From Megamerina dolium (Eukaryota > Arthropoda > Insecta > Diptera > Megamerinidae): a stretch of DNA of 64,000 bases. This document shows positions 48,781 through 60,610 of this stretch, piece after piece. The stretch covers positions 96,861,388 through 96,925,387 of the forward strand of contig OY978525.1 in assembly GCA_963854835.1 (NCBI GenBank), in the 5' to 3' direction. The number at the start of each line of letters is the position of its first letter. Position 1 is the first letter of the stretch. Made by a program: the position numbers and the translations under genes. The notes beneath the pieces are model-generated. The model had not been told where the DNA came from. It saw nothing but the letters and a program-made list of their open reading frames with translations, and searched no databases.

Positions 48781-51352
48781 TGCCTTATGAAGTACACATT
48801 TTCGCCCATTTCGATGTAAATACGGTCCTGACTATCTGACTATCGACTGTTTTGGGTGTTACGTACGTTTTTACTGCAATGTTGTTGTTTTTGTTGTGGG
48901 CAATCGTGTTGCTGCTGCTGTGCAGGTTAGTACTTGTATATGTACATGTGTATATAGTAGGTACATTATCGTTTGTGGAGGTGCTTCGCAGAATTTTCCC
49001 ATTCAATGAGCAGATACTCAACTCTATAGTACCTACAACAACATCAACGAGGTATAACAAAAATATTTGCGAATAGTAAACACACTCCATATGGACAAAC
49101 TTGCATATGTACGTGTTCTAGGTACATACATATGTACAATACAAACACTTTTACATATATTGTACTATACTTGAATATACTAAATTCAACACACGAAAAA
49201 TATGTATGAATGTTGGTATGTATGTATAAATAAAAAGTCAACAACAACGACAGCCAAACATAACGTAACATTTTTAACACGCCCTCAACACTGGAAGCAC
49301 ACCTTAAATACTATTCTCCTTACTTTGCACACACACACAGACGTAACATACATACATATTGGAATACATACATTCGTGCTTACATTGCAAACCAACCAGT
49401 AAGTGCATATTTGTTAGAACAGGTACAACACTAGTAAATGCCATACCATATATGTATCTATGAAATAAAAGCAAGTGAGAGAGCGAGCATACACGAGTCC
49501 CCAGCAGAGTACAGAACCACTACAAACAACATTTCAAAAACAAGAAGAAGCCTTTTGCTACTAGCAATCGGCTAGTCGCCATTATGTATGCAGTGCCGTT
49601 ATGCACGAGTAAAAGAGATAAATAGTTTGTGGTGCCACTACAATAGCTGCTCTGCTATCTTGTGTTGTATGTGAATATATTCATCCACATATGACTGTGT
49701 GTGTGTGTGCATGTGTTATTTTACTTATGGTGGCTGTGTTGGTGTATTGTGATTTCGTTTTGTTATAGGCGTATACCCGCTATGCGCCAACAGCATTCAA
49801 CATTCGGCACTCGCATCGAAACGAGACGTAACGCGCATGTCCGCCGTAGCAAATATCATCAACATTAATATTATCATAATTATATTTTCACACAGTAATC
49901 CGTTGTTGCAACCGTCGCTGTCATCGATGTTTAACGTTGTTTTGAATTCGCGTCGTTCATCGCTGGTTTATTCGTTTGAACGCTGTTCAGCATCCGTGTG
50001 TGTTACAAATCGGTTACAATTTCAATTGAAAAATTCACAACAACTCTGCTGTATTTTTGCAAAACTAACGACGACTGTATGAGTACTCGTATATATGTAC
50101 ATTTGTATCACCAGCACTAATGCCAATACTCGTGCGTGTTTTTTGTAAATTGGTATTTGTGTGTAAGTGCAAGTGAGTTAGTGTATGTGCTTGTGTGTGT
50201 GCATAAACCGTGTTTTTCAGTGCTTTAAATATATTGAAATGTATATATATGTATGTGTATAGCGCGTATACATTTCTAGACGCACTTTAAATTACGTTTC
50301 TTTTATTGCTACTGAATTTTTTTTCGGTGTGGCGCTTTTTTAATGCTTCGTTTATATATGTTGTATATATCTATGTGTATGTAGATACTCATTGGTACAT
50401 ATGTGTTTGTTGTTTGACTTTTGTATACATTAAGTGTTTTTATTTTTTTGCCAATTCACTCTATAGCAATGTAGGTACCTACTTCATCTTGCTAGTACTT
50501 GAGCGATTTGTGAAAATTATTTATTATTGCGTTACGTTACGTTACGGTAACTACATGTTAGTGCTTATGGTGGTGGTAGCAATGGAGCATTTCTAATTTT
50601 TTTTTTCGAATATAATATTCGATAGAAAACTTTAATCCAAAACTCAAAGTTATTTCCATTTTGATACCAATCGAACAATATAACAACAATCAAAACAACG
50701 CAAAATATGCAGAAGCATGCATATCTACATAATTACTGATACGACGATTACGTTTATTATTAAACACGACAGTTGTTTATTTTGTAAATTTTTCGAATAA
50801 AAAAAATTACATTTCTATAGTTAGTTTTGAAATTACTTTTATATTCCTATGAGTTTTCGACTTCTATAAAATTTCGATAAGAAGTTTGTCATAAATATTA
50901 AAATTTTCCAAAAAATTAAAATCTGATGGAAATACTAAAACAATTTCATGTATCATACTGTTTGTTTTTAAATGTTAGAAAATTGCTCCTTGAAATTCTA
51001 CTTTAAAAATTTATTTTCATAAAATTTTGCGGTAACAATATGCGATAATATATGGAAAAATCAATTTTTTCCATATTTTTAATAAAATTTTCTTCAATTC
51101 AAACTACGTTAAAATAAAATTATCTACATAAACTACGTATCACTAACGTTATCGCTATCGGTGCATCACTATGATAGTAACAACAAAACAACAACAACAA
51201 AAAGAACATACCACAGCACATTGTACCGCCTCCAAAAATGTGCGTTCTTTTGATGAGGTTGTTTCTGCAACTGCGACAGTAGCGTTAGCAGCACGATTCC
51301 TCAATATCACGTGTTACGCAGCCGCGGTGGCAGCAACAATCGATTTCGGCGC

Positions 51353-51410
51353 CTTCAATTCAGTTCAGTTCAGTTTGTGTCAACGACAGTTCAAAGTGTT
51401 TGCACTGACT
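51353..51410 (+). promoter_or_regulatory. Candidate core promoter (repeated initiator-like TCAGTT)
   Basis: TCAGTTCAGTTCAGTTTGTG at about 51359-51378 contains three overlapping matches to the fly initiator consensus TCAGTY. It sits at the 3' edge of a CG-richer patch and is followed by TCAACGACAGTTC. No convincing TATA box lies 30 bases upstream. The strand and the use as a start site are guesses. Confidence 0.25.
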
Positions 51411-51434
51411 GAACATACATATTGCATATAAAGT

Positions 51435-51438
<4 letters not shown>

Positions 51439-51479
<41 letters not shown>
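51439..51479. repeat. TA dinucleotide microsatellite
   Basis: About 20 uninterrupted TA units, followed by TATG/TACA variants to about 51530. Expected to vary in length. Confidence 0.92.
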
Positions 51480-51491
<12 letters not shown>

Positions 51492-53730
51492 TTACATGTA
51501 CATACATATATATATATATTTGTATGTGTATGTATATTCTCACATACAAGATTTTTTGTTTTTGTATTTCATCACCACAATTTACTTTATAAATGTGGGC
51601 GCATTTTTCCTTAGTTTGAGCACTTTTTACACCGTTTTTTAGTGAGAGGTATGTTTGTGTGCGCTTTTCCCACTTCAAAGGTAGCAAATACAGATGAAAA
51701 AAAAAAACAAAATTATATACGTACCTATGTGTGTATGTGTAGTTATGTAGGTACTATATGTATATGTATATATGCCCATTTGGCGTCAACGGAAGTAATA
51801 TTTTTTGCTTCGCGGACTCTCCTCAAGTAATTCCTTGGCGTTGTCGTTATCGTCCGGTGCGTTATGTTGTTATTGTTGTTGATTTCTTGTATTATGTCGC
51901 CTCTCGTACACGGATAACTTAGAGTTGCAAAGTTGCTCTAGTGCTTACGAATTCAATTCAGCCCATAGTCAGCTAGAGTCAAAATTGCAGTGTCACAGAG
52001 TGAATGTCTATCGTCGCAATCATACCTAACTGGTAACTGATGACTGGTGGCTTTTTTCAAATTGTTCCCGTACGTCGGTAATAGTGAGCGGTGTGTACGT
52101 GTGCACGGCATTAGCAATATCGCTAACATTTCTGTGTGACCGATGCTTACAAATGTAGAGTCTAAAACAAGACTCCAGATGTGTTAATGTGCTAGTTGTG
52201 CGAGATTGTTATCAGCAGCAAAAATCTGTTTTTGTTGTTGTTGCTGTTGTTGTTTGGACAGCTTCTTCTTGCTCGTGTATCGTGTTACGTGAAGGGAAAA
52301 TGAAAAAGAAACCTCTTTTTCTGTCTGTCTGCCTTTGGTCGTAAATTAATGTGTCATAAATTTAATGTGGTATTGTCAACCATCCGGCAGGCAACACAGC
52401 AACAACAACAACATTTAGCATGTCGTTTCACATTCCTTCTACCGTCGCTACTGCTAATAAAACGGGCTACTTGTGTCCATCGTATCCAAAAATAAAAGAA
52501 GAAATTCCATTGCTTGGTGGCACTCATGCGTTAATGTGTTCTACGAGTATAACTAATACATACCTACATATGAGTGCATACTTTTGTATGGTAGTATGTT
52601 GCTCATTCTAAGAGTCAAAATACCTGCCGCACAAACATAAATTCTTAGTTTAATCAGTTGGCCATCCAGTCAGTTATTTAGTCATTTAGTCAGTGAACAC
52701 GTGTTCCCGGCGTTTATGCGTACGTACAAAGACATTGTCGTAATGTGCGGTGGTTGTGGTGGTCGAAACATCAATTAAAGTCAGTTATCTAGCCATCGTC
52801 GTAGCTGTCATCGTATTGTGTACCCTAAAGTTCCTTAAACTATTGTTTTTATTATACAAGCGCATCATAAATTCTATTCAAACGTCTTCTTAAGAACCTA
52901 GATATAGGTATGAGTATTTATATACTATTAATTTCACAAGAGTGTCACTAACAAGAAAGGTTAAAAAGATTCTTTAAAAAAAATTGATATACTACAAAGG
53001 ATTAGAGTAAAGATCAATTGTCACACTCTGTATTCTATCTACATTTGCGGATATTGCCACTGCCAACGCGTCGTGCTCTTGTTGTGCTTTTATTAATTAA
53101 GTTGTAGCCCATTTGCTGTTGATTTCTAAGCATTCACAAATACACAAATGTAAACAAACATATACTACGTACGGTTCGAAACTTCGAATCCGCTCAAATA
53201 AAGGTGTTTCACTTCTTTATATATATCGTATTTTTTGCAATTATAGTGACACAGTGAATTCAAACATAAGAAATAAAGAAATCACAATATCAAGCAACAA
53301 ATAAAATTCACAAGGGATAAATAAAAGAAAAAAAAAAAGAATAAAATAACACAAAATAAAATAATAATGCTTTGAGTGTTTAACTATGTAAATCTGAAAG
53401 TGTTGTGAAGCAAAAAATTAAAAACAAAAAAAAAAAAGCTTACATAGATATATAGCAGCCAAACTTAATGGGAATACAATAAAATTTAAGCAATCTACAA
53501 TAAAGGCAATTATAACATCTAGATGAATATGCAAAATAGTATAAGGAATACGCACATATATACAAAATATAACGCCTAACGTCATATTGAACTAACGACG
53601 ATAGCAGTAAAAGGCAAAATATCACAATTTAATAATTGTCACTTCGTTCGATCGTTGCTCTTCAATATCATTGTTGTCTTCACGCCAAGAATCGTTAGAG
53701 GCATTACTTGTCTCATTCGAAAAGACGCAC

Positions 53731-53769
53731 ATGGGCGTCTGCACCGAAGAGCGCCCTGTGATGCATTGG
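53731..53769 (+). CDS. Candidate first coding exon of a host gene (13 codons)
   Basis: The plus strand has CGCAC-ATG followed by an open reading of 13 codons, MGVCTEERPVMHW, ending directly at GTATGT, a near-consensus splice donor. Third codon positions are almost all G or C, in strong contrast to the AT-rich surroundings and to every transposon relic here. The ATG has an acceptable fly context. If real, the exon ends in phase 0 and the gene continues beyond this window or into later exons not recognised. The preceding bases (53640-53730) are also less AT-rich and may be 5' UTR; a pyrimidine-rich stretch ending in AG near 53690 could be an acceptor. I do not recognise the gene with certainty. 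Confidence 0.42.
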
Positions 53770-53775
53770 GTATGT

Positions 53776-54619
53776 ACACCAGTAGGTATAATTGAAACTA
53801 AATACTATGTATATTTATAGATGTATGTCCGGCAAAAATTAGTAGCAGCGAACGTTTATTTCATTAATTTTACGAGTGTTCGTTTTGGAGTTGCTTAGTG
53901 AAAAAAGTTATCTCTCAATCGAAAAATTATCAATAACTTAATTTTATGTTCAATTCTACATTTTTAAAGCTATCAAAATCATCAGGAGTATTTCATGAAA
54001 TTCAAAAATTGTTTAAACTGCTTTGGAGATGAATATACATATATTTTATTAAATTTTTTTCATTCTTATTTGGAATTTTTTTCATTTTATAGATTCTTAC
54101 AAAAATGTGACACTATGTGCGACCAAAGATAACAGATAAAATGACGTACATAACTCGTTCGTAATTTAACTTAAGCTGTTATTAATTATTGCCACAAATA
54201 TAATGGTTTACTTACTTATTATATCGGCGTCCAACCGAATAAACCAATTCTTAGTTGAAGAGATTTCTTCCACCCATTTGATACATCAGAGCCAGAGCAG
54301 TCACATGACATGCATTTAACGGTTAGACCCTTTGTAGTCATAACAAATGTAAAATGGGTCTAAAGATCAAACAAAAGGTTTTAGTTTCGAAAATTTTTAA
54401 GACTTGTACACCAAATTGATGAATTCATTATGATTTGGAAAGGATGTTTATGTTTTATTTTTGTTTTTTTTCTTATTGCTCTGCACATAAACATAAAGCA
54501 AAATTTAGCGTCTATAGTTCTATGCGCCCTTGTTTTGTATTTATTGTTCATATTTATTAGTGCTAGCTAAGTACGAATGTCGAATAAAAGAGGCTGTTAT
54601 TTTAGTATTATATAATCCC
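53776..54619. other. Non-coding DNA (intron if the exon upstream is real)
   Basis: AT-rich, with no gene or repeat recognised. Confidence 0.5.
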
Positions 54620-54825
54620 GGATAAAGTACAACTTTAATATCGAAAAGATTTTTCTTTCGAATAGTATCTGGCAGTAACAATTTTCCGTAAAAACGTTCT
54701 GTTCTGTGGCAAAGCGTAGAAAAAGTGGTATCACAAGAGTTTTGTCGTTCGGAACCGGCTAATATAAGTGGGTCTCTTCTAATACTGTCCTAAAATTAAC
54801 ACGTGCAACAGTACTGGAAGAGAGA
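54620..54825 (+). repeat. SINE body, copy D
   Basis: The plus strand shows TATCGAAAAGATTTTTCTTTCGAA, TCTGTGGCAAAGCG, TCACAAGAGTTTTG, TTCGGAACCGGCTAATATAA and AACAGTACTGGAAGAGAG in order (long motifs are given as adjoining parts of one stretch). These are the body blocks of copies B and C. The tRNA head is absent. Together with copy C it shows that the full family extends past the TACTG motif where copy B stops. Confidence 0.75.
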
Positions 54826-54929
54826 AAATAGAAGGCCAAAGGGTCCTTCAACGCTTATAAATGTCACTGATTTATATATTTTTTTTGATGTCCATTGAAT
54901 TTACTGTAATCACTGTAATACGCGTTCTA

Positions 54930-55150
54930 ACTGTATGCCTCCTATATTGGTATTCGGGACCATTTCGGCAAAAAGTCTGATTTATATCACTCCGCAGCCA
55001 CCATATTCTTCAGATTTAGCAACGTGATATTTTTTAGTATTCTCTAGACGTACAGATTAGCTTTATAAATAGAAGCTCTCTATAGCAGAGATGCGACACT
55101 AGGCTTAAGTGCATGAAATCGTAGAATTAGAAGAATAAGCAATTATGTAT
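54930..55150 (+). pseudogene. Mariner transposase C-terminal relic (irritans-like)
   Basis: Across two frames the plus strand reads LVFGTISAKSLIYITPQPPY-like segments; clearly PQPPYSSDLAT, a stop, then YFLVFS near 54993-55045. Just before it, in another frame, is IRDHFGKK. This matches the irritans-type mariner segment LRxFxAK-S-xxxPQPPYSPDLAPCDFFLFP around the third catalytic Asp, which here is lost to the stop. Only this piece remains. Confidence 0.6.
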
Positions 55151-55404
55151 TTTTTATTTTATAAAACAATGAATTTTGTTCACTTTTTTGGCAATGTAGT
55201 ATTTCATGTCTTTCGAAATCATTTCATGGTATTGTCTTCTTCTACAAGGTTTGTCTAGTGAACTGCTAAATATAATTAATTAATTCAACACAAAAACCAG
55301 TGTTCTGTGTGATCTTGTGTCATAGAGCAGACCCGTCACAACAAGTATTTATCGTCCATTTGAAGCAATCCATTCATTTACAGCGATCTATTCTGCATTT
55401 TAAA

Positions 55405-55905
55405 ATAAAGTTAATATTCCCACGATTTTTTTCATTTAGAATTCTCAAAGTATATCCACTTTTCATCGCAAGTCACCACAAGATGCAGGAACGACTTTCT
55501 TGTTTGTTTAGCAAGCAAGATTTCGCATGTCTTTTGGCGTCGCTCCATCTGCCTATCGTTCAATTCATGGGGTACCCATTTTCCAAGTTTTTGAACCTTC
55601 CCCATGGCTCGTAAACGTATGGAAATGGCTTGTTGAGTAACATCTAACTGTTCGGTAAGCATTTTTTGCGATTGGGTGTCGGCCTCATCCAAAAGAGCCT
55701 GCAAATCATGGTCCTCAACTTTTCTGGGTCTATTTTCACGCTTCTTGTTACTCAAGTCAAAATGGCCTAATTTGAACCGACGAAACTAGTCTCTGCAAGT
55801 GGTTTCCGATAGCGCACTGCCACCATAGGCCTCCACAAGCATTCGATGCGATTCAGCAGCAGATTTCTTCAAATTGAAGCAAAAAAGTGGAAACTAGACA
55901 TGATT
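55405..55905 (-). pseudogene. Mariner transposase N-terminal relic with two in-frame stops
   Basis: The minus strand reads FCFNLKKSAAESHRMLVEAY, GGSALSETTCRD, a stop at 55786-55788 where the family has Trp (TGG to TAG), FRRFKLGHFDLSNKKRENRP, then HTH region 2 (LTEQLDVTQQAISIRLRAMG), WVPHEL and VVTCDEKWIYFENSK. A second stop (TGA, family Arg CGA) is at 55432-55434, then KKSW continues. So this is an open transposase except for two point mutations, a likely one-base insertion near the N-terminus, and loss of everything after the first catalytic Asp (CDEKW). The style is of the cecropia/mori/mauritiana group, distinct from the 36.6-kb copy. Confidence 0.88.
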
Positions 55906-56070
55906 ATACGAGGAAAAATGTATGTTGTTGTATGAAATCACTGATGATGTTTACTAATTGATGTAAACAGATGTCGAACTCATAAAAAAAGGATGCAAAG
56001 TCGATAATAGCTCAATATGCTCACTAACGCCATCTACGAGCAAACAGCGGATTTAAGCTTGTACACCTGG
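55405..56070 (-). mobile_element. 5' half of a mariner with Mos1-like terminal repeat
   Basis: The minus-strand 5' end starts CCAGGTGTACAAG at 56070, next to TA (56071-56072). That start is identical to the well-known start of mariner elements such as Mos1. The coding relic follows at 55432-55905. The 3' half is missing: after KKSW-like codons near 55415 similarity ends and no second terminal repeat was found. Confidence 0.78.
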
Positions 56071-56072
56071 TA

Positions 56073-59000
56073 ATTTCGGTTCTTTCTCGCTTGTAGGAAA
56101 TGAAAATAAATGAATATCTATTTTTTATTTTTTATTGATTTTTCCATATTTTTTAAGACGAATTTTACAAACACTTTCCCAAAATATGTAATAAAATAAG
56201 GCGGTATGTAATATAGCACAATACTTAATTGGTTTTATATTGTTTTGGGTAGGATTTGTTTGTTCAATATTTTTTACATTTCTTTACATAAATATACCGA
56301 TGGCAAACTAACATATTGTTTGGTGATAACACATGTTTGAACAAAAAATGTGCTTAACACATCGATATATGTTATAACATACGAGTATATTTAAATATTG
56401 ATTGATTCAAATAACTGTTTAAGTTGAGTTAAGAAAGATTTGAATTAAGAGCACCATAATGACCACACATCCATGATCATATTTATTACAACAAATTTTC
56501 ATAAAGTTCGTATTTTGGAGAAAATAGCGAATAATTTTAAAAAATTGAAATTAATTTAAATACAATTTTATCTAATACAATCATTTATACGTGTAAATTG
56601 TAGGTAAATTTACAAATCTTGCAATTTTTGTTATGAAATAATGTAAATTTTCACAAAAAAAATAGAGCTCTCTCTACTTAGAGCAACAGTATATGAGAAA
56701 AAAAATATGGTTTGCAATATTAAAAGTTATTATTATGCGCTAGAAACATTTTGAAGTTTTATAAATGCTTTGCAATGTAATTCATTGTCGTAATATTATA
56801 ACGAATTTTGCAATTCGAGAATCGTTAACATTTAAATTTTATATTGTTCGCAATCACAGATTATAATATCAGTTTCTTTTACATATATTTCATGTATTAA
56901 AGAAAGTGTACTAGAAATAACAATCAGTCTAGCGTAACTTGGAAATCCGATTATTATTTTTTTTATTGCAAGCATCTGAAATATGCTTTGATCTAATGTT
57001 GCAAGTAAGCATTTTCCTTTGTAATTTTTTGAATACAAATGGAATGGAAGTTGAAGTGGAAGTCATGGATTTTTGACGACAAGCGTGAAAGTTCGACCAT
57101 TTGAATTTTTTTCTTTATCAAACATACTTTCATAAATATGAATCCATTTGAATTCTTCAGCAAAAAATAACTGTTAAACCAGCTTTATAGATTTCTATTT
57201 TCAGTAGTTTACGCATCTTGGACCCAAAATTCAAAGGTGGGCCGAACTTTCACGCTTCTCCAGTACCATATATTAAATTGGTTTTTTATTTGGAAGGTGG
57301 AATGTTCGATTCTATCATCATTATTATTTTTTTAAATTTTAATTTTATATACTCCCTTATTCGAAGCAATATTGTTTATTTTTTAAACAAGCAAAGTTAA
57401 AAAAATCAATATTATTTCCTCATAAAAGAAGGCACTCTTTTATTTCCATAAAAATTTAAAAAGATATTCATTAAATTTTAAAATCTTAAGGGAGAGTTTT
57501 AAAGTCTCAACGTGGAAAATTTATACAATGTATAATTTGTATAAATTGTTCTGGAACAAACTATGAAAATCAATTTACTGGCTATTAAAATAATTGCTTT
57601 TATATTCCGTATACATTTCCGAGTCAACAATGTAACCAGAGTGCTACAATGCGTCATGGAAAGTAAACATCTGAAGGAAAAACCTTAGATTTTCATTGTT
57701 TTTCCTCGTGAAAAAACGTTAGTGCTCATTTGTCATACCAATATTTGTAGGAAGTGGATATAAGTGACCACTCCAAAGAACTCATTTAGGCCAACAAATA
57801 CCTATTGTGATATTACGCCATATCGACCACCTATCCTGTACAACTTAACCAATTTGAGCTCATGTAAGATTTTTTTTATGATAATCCATTCTCTCTCTAT
57901 CTCTCTATCTTATCTCTCTATCTATTTATTTATATTTGTGATATATCAGAGAAATCGACAGGTGCACATAAAACGTAGTTTCTGTAGCTTCTGCAGAAGT
58001 TGTGTGTTGACATTCCAATCCAATTCTTTAGACATAGATGCCAAGAGTAACCAACTATTAGCCCAAGGTAGTCACAAAATATACTGCTCAGACATCTTGA
58101 CAAGAGATGTGCACCAGTGGACCACGGTATTTAATGTTTGTATGTCTAATCCCAAAGCCTGTCTACTGCAGAGTATTACACATTTATAGTTTTCAGCTCA
58201 CAGGAAATTTTCTATTTGTACTTGCTTTATTGTACGTATTGCATGTATGTATTGTATGTATGTGCATTTTTGTAAACGACAGCAAACAAATAATAAGCGA
58301 AAAATAAAAACAGACATAATTTTCGCTTTTTACAATCCTATAATAAAGCCATTTTGGTAACTTAATAAGAATGCATATAATAAACTCGGCTATTTCCAAC
58401 CATGAATTTTGCGCTGATATTGATGCATGACCTTTTTTTTTCTTTCATTCAAATGTGAAAAAATATCGTTCCATAATTTTGAACGTTAATTTGAACGGCA
58501 CCTACTTCCTTGCTTTTGAATCATTTCTAGTGTGTTTATATATTTGGAAATGGTTTTTTCAACTTCTAATGATTCTGCTAGCTTAGCTTGCATTTTTTCA
58601 TAAAACTACTTCAGTACAACTCCACATAAAAAACCTTTTTTTATCACGCAATTTACATTGGTACAGAATGACATATGGTAGTATCAGTGTTTTCCATAAT
58701 AAAGTGTTTCCTCTGTGTATTATTCTCAATCAAGTTCCTATCTATAAGAGATTCTTAAACATCGATAACGCCTGGTATTGATTGCACCACGGTGAAGCTC
58801 AAAATTTTAAATTTCCATTCTTAACGACCAATTTGTTTTACAAATACTTTTAGATATAAAAATAAATAAGACTGCCTCTCCTTTAATGGCACTCTTTGTT
58901 TTACATTTTGCTCATATATATGTAGGACATACCGACATTTTCTATCGTAAACTAAAATATTTATTAATTTTTCAAAGTATTCTCCATTTAATTGAAAACT

Positions 59001-59399
59001 TTTGTTCATTGTCCCAAACTATTTCTTATAATAATTCCTTCAATCTTCTGAGGGCACCTCAGAAAAGAGCTTTTTGTACTTTTCAACTACTTCTTCAGCC
59101 ATACTAAACTGCATCCAACAGAATCTATCATTGATAATTGGAAAAAGGCAAATATATTTATGTCATTTTCATCCTTAATAAACCGTCGTTTGATACTTCA
59201 GAACAGAAAAAATTAAAATCACTTCATCCAAGAGCCATAGATTGAATCATTTAATAGTTCTTTTGCATTATATTGGGTGATATAATACGAATTGGCGCTA
59301 ATCTGATTGTGTTACAGCTTTCAAGGATGCCAAACATTTAAGGCATTACATTTCCTGTGAAGTCAGATTTATAATTCGTCATTCATGTTGAATGTTATA
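56073..59399. other. Non-coding DNA
   Basis: AT-rich, with a CTCT/TCTA run at 57890-57935. Apart from the small inverted-repeat element at 57081-57256, nothing was recognised. Frames such as 57764-58189 (141 codons) have no domain, and their centre is the CTCT run. Confidence 0.5.
57081..57256. mobile_element. Possible 176-bp MITE
   Basis: AAGCGTGAAAGTTCGACC at 57081 is matched in reverse at 57241-57256 (GCCGAACTTTCACGCTT region), with the similarity continuing inward (TTTGAAT) after a 3-4 base gap. No target duplication was made out. It may be a MITE or a chance hairpin; only one copy is present. Confidence 0.45.
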
Positions 59400-59750
59400 T
59401 TAGTTTGAAAATGTGTAAAACTTCTGAAGAAAAACGTTATATGATGCTTTTTTACTATAAAGAAGGCAAAACGAAGCTAAAATATGCAGCAAATTTTGTA
59501 CGGTTTACGGTGAGAATGCTTTAACGGAATGTATGGTCTAACTTTGGCGTTGTCAAAGATGCATCACGCTCTGGGCGACCAGTTACTAAAAAGTCGACGA
59601 AATTTTGCGACTGGTGGAGCATGCGGTGTAGCATGTAAACTGTTTTGACATAGCGGAGGCACTACACATAAACCACATAACAGTTTGGAATCAATTCAAA
59701 AATACTGGCTGTTCGATATTTCGGTTCCACCCGAATTACATAACTTATGT
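59400..59750 (+). pseudogene. Mariner N-terminal relic, 5' part of a split element
   Basis: The plus strand from ATG 59411 reads MCKTSEEKRYMMLFYYKEGK, then VYGENALTE, VVKDASRSGRPVT and HINHITVWNQFKNTGC in changing frames. These are the two helix-turn-helix units and GRP linker of a mariner transposase (family ISHTTVWNHLKKAGY). The element then breaks off where LINE sequence of opposite orientation begins. Confidence 0.7.
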
Positions 59751-59759
59751 GACTATTAC

Positions 59760-60550
59760 AACAGAAAATCGGTTTAGGCTGCATCTAGCATGTTTCGCCA
59801 GCCAATTCTTTCCTCCGCTAGCTGGGGTCAGTTAGAAATTCCAAGCGCTGACAGATTTTCTAATACTTGATCTTTCCACCGGAGGTTTGGTCTGCCTTTT
59901 CTGCGTCGTCCACCAGCGGGTTCCGAATATGACACCTTCGTAGCAGGAGCATGCTTTTCCACTCGCTCGCTGAATTTTGATGAACTTTACTATATCGGTT
60001 TAGGTATATAGCTCACACAGTTCATGGTTGTACTAACGCAAATAGGTCCAAAAATCTTGCGTAGGACTTTTCTCTTGAAAACTCCGCGCATTCTCTCATC
60101 TGAGGTAGAAATTGTGCAAGCTTCGGCGCCATATGTAAGTACAGGCATATTGAGAGACTTGTAGAGTGTGGTTTTTTTTAGTTTCTCGATGGAGGGCTCG
60201 ACTTCTCAATTGTTTCTTAGCCCAAAGTAGCATATATTAGCAAGAGTAATTCTTCGCAATATCTCCAGGCTGGTGTTAATGTTGGTTCCAAGATAGATAA
60301 AGTGCTTCACTACTTCAAAAGCGTAGTTTTAAACAGTGATGTGTTGCCCAAGACGACGGGACTCTTTGTTTGTTGACACTCCATAACAAGATATAAGAAG
60401 TCGCACGATAACGAATTACTTTGTCTGAAACTCCGTTCGGTACTAAACGGTGGGGAGAGGTCCTTCCCATCTGAATTAACGTAGAAAATTTGCTTGACCA
60501 AATAATCTTTAGTGAATTGCAGATGCAACGCAACAAAATCTAACCATATA
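59760..60550 (-). pseudogene. LINE (non-LTR retrotransposon) C-terminal relic
   Basis: The minus strand reads VKHFIYLGTNINTSLEILRR, LYKSLNMPVLTYGAEACTIS, TSDERMRGVFKRKVLRKIFG, then after a shift GRPNLRWKDQVLENLSALGI and LAEERIGWRNMLDAA before the 3' end near 59765. This is the reverse-transcriptase thumb and C-terminal region of a common insect LINE type (YGAE-WT, ERK-LRKI-GP, GRP-LRWKD). The RT catalytic FADD and everything upstream are absent. The clade is not assigned. Confidence 0.8.
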
Positions 60551-60610
60551 TGAAGCGAATCATCAGTGGTGATGAAGAATGGAATGGGTTACGTATAAGA
60601 AATTAGTCAA

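Larger units (their letters stand above)
48800..53730. other. Non-coding, possible host-gene 5' region
   Basis: No transposon coding was recognised in about 5 kb, unlike the neighbouring DNA. It holds CG-containing patches (49780-50050, 51170-51420, 51900-52150), CAA/CAG runs, a TA tract (51439-51479) and many short TATG repeats. Frames at 49837-50082 and 51171-51431 lie in these patches, but neither has a domain. It may hold untranslated exons and promoters of a gene continuing on the plus strand; this is inference. Confidence 0.35.

Noticed and set aside
57764..58189. 141-codon plus-strand frame
   Set aside because: Longest plus-strand frame outside transposons, but its middle is a CTCT/TCTA repeat and no family motif or codon bias was seen; only weakly excluded.
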